Part shown: positions 63,024-64,000 of the stretch, piece after piece
Numbering within the stretch: the stretch's first letter is position 1
Layout: each line of letters opens with the position of its first letter
Assembly (NCBI GenBank): GCA_016869715.1
Contig: VGDM01000015.1
Span: forward strand, 1 to 64,000
Reading direction: 5' to 3'
Length of the DNA: 64,000 bases
Source: Alphaproteobacteria bacterium
GTDB lineage: Bacteria; Pseudomonadota; Alphaproteobacteria; Acetobacterales; Acetobacteraceae
The notes under the pieces: generated by a model
Seen by the model: only the letters and a program-made list of their open reading frames with translations
What the model was told of the DNA's origin: nothing
The model's database searches: none
Position numbers and translations under genes: made by a program

Positions 63024-63997
63024 GGCCGATCTTGGCCGCGCCCGTCTCCCTCGCTTCTTGGGGCAGTTTTCATGTCGGCGGACGGGAAGGCACCATTGCG
63101 GATCAGCCAGCGCGTAAGGTGCGTTTCACGCCGGGCGGCGTGCCGGCCAAGGTTGATCCCAACGGCACCTATCTGATCGGTGCGCTTTACGCGCAGTATA
63201 TGATCCCCACCGCACCACGTGGGCGCTACCCGTTGCTGATATGGCATGGCGGCGGTTTGTCCGGCGTGTGTTGGGAAACCACGCCCGATGACCGCGAAGG
63301 CTGGCAGCATTATTTTCTACACCAAGGCTGGCCGGTTTATGTGAGTGATGCGGTGGAGCGCGGCCGGTCTGGTTGGTCCTTGATCCAAGAAATCACTGGA
63401 GGCACGGCGCTGACGCTGCCGATAGACAATCCCTTTGAGCGGTTTCGGATTGGCGCCGGGCCTGGATTCTATCGTCGTGGGGAGGTGCTGCGCGGCAATC
63501 AATTCCCCGCCGACGATACAAGTTATCGCAATTTCATGCGCCAGATCGTACCGCGCTTCACAACGCCGGATGAACTGAGCCTTGATGCCTGTGATGCGCT
63601 GCTTCAGCGTGTCGGGCCTGCGATGGTGATAGCACATACCCAGTGCGGGTTTTTTGCCTGGAATGCCGCGCAGCGCCGGCCGGATGCGCTGTGCGCCTTG
63701 TTGTTGGTGGAGCCAGCCTCCATTGGTGATCCGGCGCAGATCGCCAAATTGCGCGATATTCCCGTGCTGATGATCTATGGCGATTACATCCGGGAAGATG
63801 CGCGCTGGCCCGATATTCGCGCGCGTGGTGTCGCCTTTGCCGAAACGCTCCGCGCCGCTGGAGGCATGGTTGATATTGTGGACCTGCCGGAGCACGGCAT
63901 TACCGGCAATAGCCACATGATCATGATGGACCGCAATAGTGATCAGGTAGCGGCACTGGTGCAGAAATGGCTCGCCGCGCGCGGCTTATGGTCCTGA
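63020..63997 (+). CDS. Alpha/beta hydrolase with altered nucleophile elbow
   Basis: A 325-residue hydrolase-fold protein: WHGGGLSG oxyanion region, elbow VIAHTQCGFFAW, acid in LMIYGDYI and His in GNSHMIMMD. The usual GHSxGG elbow reads AHTQCG, placing Thr where the nucleophilic Ser is expected. No clear signal peptide. TTG start overlapping the flavoprotein stop, so probably co-translated with it. Substrate unknown. Confidence 0.82.
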   Translation: MRPILAAPVSLASWGSFHVGGREGTIADQPARKVRFTPGGVPAKVDPNGTYLIGALYAQYMIPTAPRGRYPLLIWHGGGLSGVCWETTPDDREGWQHYFLHQGWPVYVSDAVERGRSGWSLIQEITGGTALTLPIDNPFERFRIGAGPGFYRRGEVLRGNQFPADDTSYRNFMRQIVPRFTTPDELSLDACDALLQRVGPAMVIAHTQCGFFAWNAAQRRPDALCALLLVEPASIGDPAQIAKLRDIPVLMIYGDYIREDARWPDIRARGVAFAETLRAAGGMVDIVDLPEHGITGNSHMIMMDRNSDQVAALVQKWLAARGLWS

Positions 63998-64000
63998 CAA

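Noticed and set aside
1-64000. tRNA, rRNA, CRISPR array, prophage or intact insertion sequence
   Set aside because: No T-arm/acceptor pattern, spaced direct repeats, integrase or transposase was seen on either strand. Short tRNAs could be missed without a scan.

Overview
The window is dense, GC-rich bacterial chromosome with short intergenic gaps and many ATGA/GTGA/TGATG stop-start overlaps. The gene content points to an alphaproteobacterium, most likely Acetobacteraceae (Roseomonas-like): a GcrA cell-cycle regulator, a ChvI-type response regulator near pckA, a SAM-II riboswitch ahead of metZ, a Bug/TTT receptor, and the ubiA/rsmE/gshA and rimP-nusA-ylxR-infB-rbfA-truB-rpsO-pnp blocks. The lineage is inferred from gene content; no search was run.

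Layout. 1-4.1 kb (minus): 5' part of recJ, glpX, a Tat-type alpha/beta hydrolase and a 2-hydroxyacid dehydrogenase. 4.2-6.2 kb (plus): an SDR with a degenerate active site, coupled to a periplasmic WD40-cytochrome c fusion. 6.2-10.8 kb: sulfurtransferase, a protein methyltransferase, ubiA, rsmE, gshA. 10.9-13.2 kb: a chemoreceptor gene broken by three frameshifts. 13.3-18.5 kb: a Bug receptor, a three-subunit molybdenum hydroxylase operon and an FKBP. 18.4-23.6 kb: trmB, metK, a PRISE-type reductase, a SAM-II riboswitch, metZ and apaG. 23.7-30.9 kb: a frameshifted GNAT gene, chvI, hugZ-like, pckA-DUF2237-phosphatase, a SYLF protein, a YcgN-type protein and a frameshifted CPBP protease. 31-36.8 kb: small catabolic and transport genes. 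36.8-42.2 kb (minus): a six-gene unit, arylformamidase-like hydrolase plus livKHMGF. 42.2-44.2 kb: a deoxyribosyltransferase-like protein, an ABM monooxygenase and a low-GC patch with a decayed HExxH-like gene. 44.3-50.4 kb: alaS, palindromic repeats, a frameshifted MATE pump, gcrA, cytochrome b561 and yceI. 50.5-61.5 kb: the transcription/translation/RNA-decay superoperon from rimP to pnp. 61.6-64 kb: a nitronate-monooxygenase-like flavoprotein and an alpha/beta hydrolase.

How it works together. Core functions are intact: translation (rimP, infB, rbfA, truB, rpsO, alaS, trmB, rsmE), RNA turnover (pnp), methionine/SAM metabolism (metZ under a SAM riboswitch, metK), gluconeogenesis (glpX, pckA), ubiquinone and glutathione. 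Six frame lesions and one probable nonsense codon fall in five dispensable genes (chemoreceptor, GNAT, CPBP, MATE, HExxH-like). That distribution fits ongoing gene decay better than random sequencing error.

The most novel signals are: (i) a dispersed element of about 110 bp, present twice, whose two helices are kept despite base changes; (ii) an extended SAM-II riboswitch with an inserted GNRA-capped hairpin and a possible SD-sequestering stem; (iii) a terminator-like hairpin whose U-tract contains the apparent TTG start of rimP; (iv) ylxR with no usual start codon, apparently starting at CTG; and (v) palindromic repeat DNA read into the 3' end of the MATE gene.
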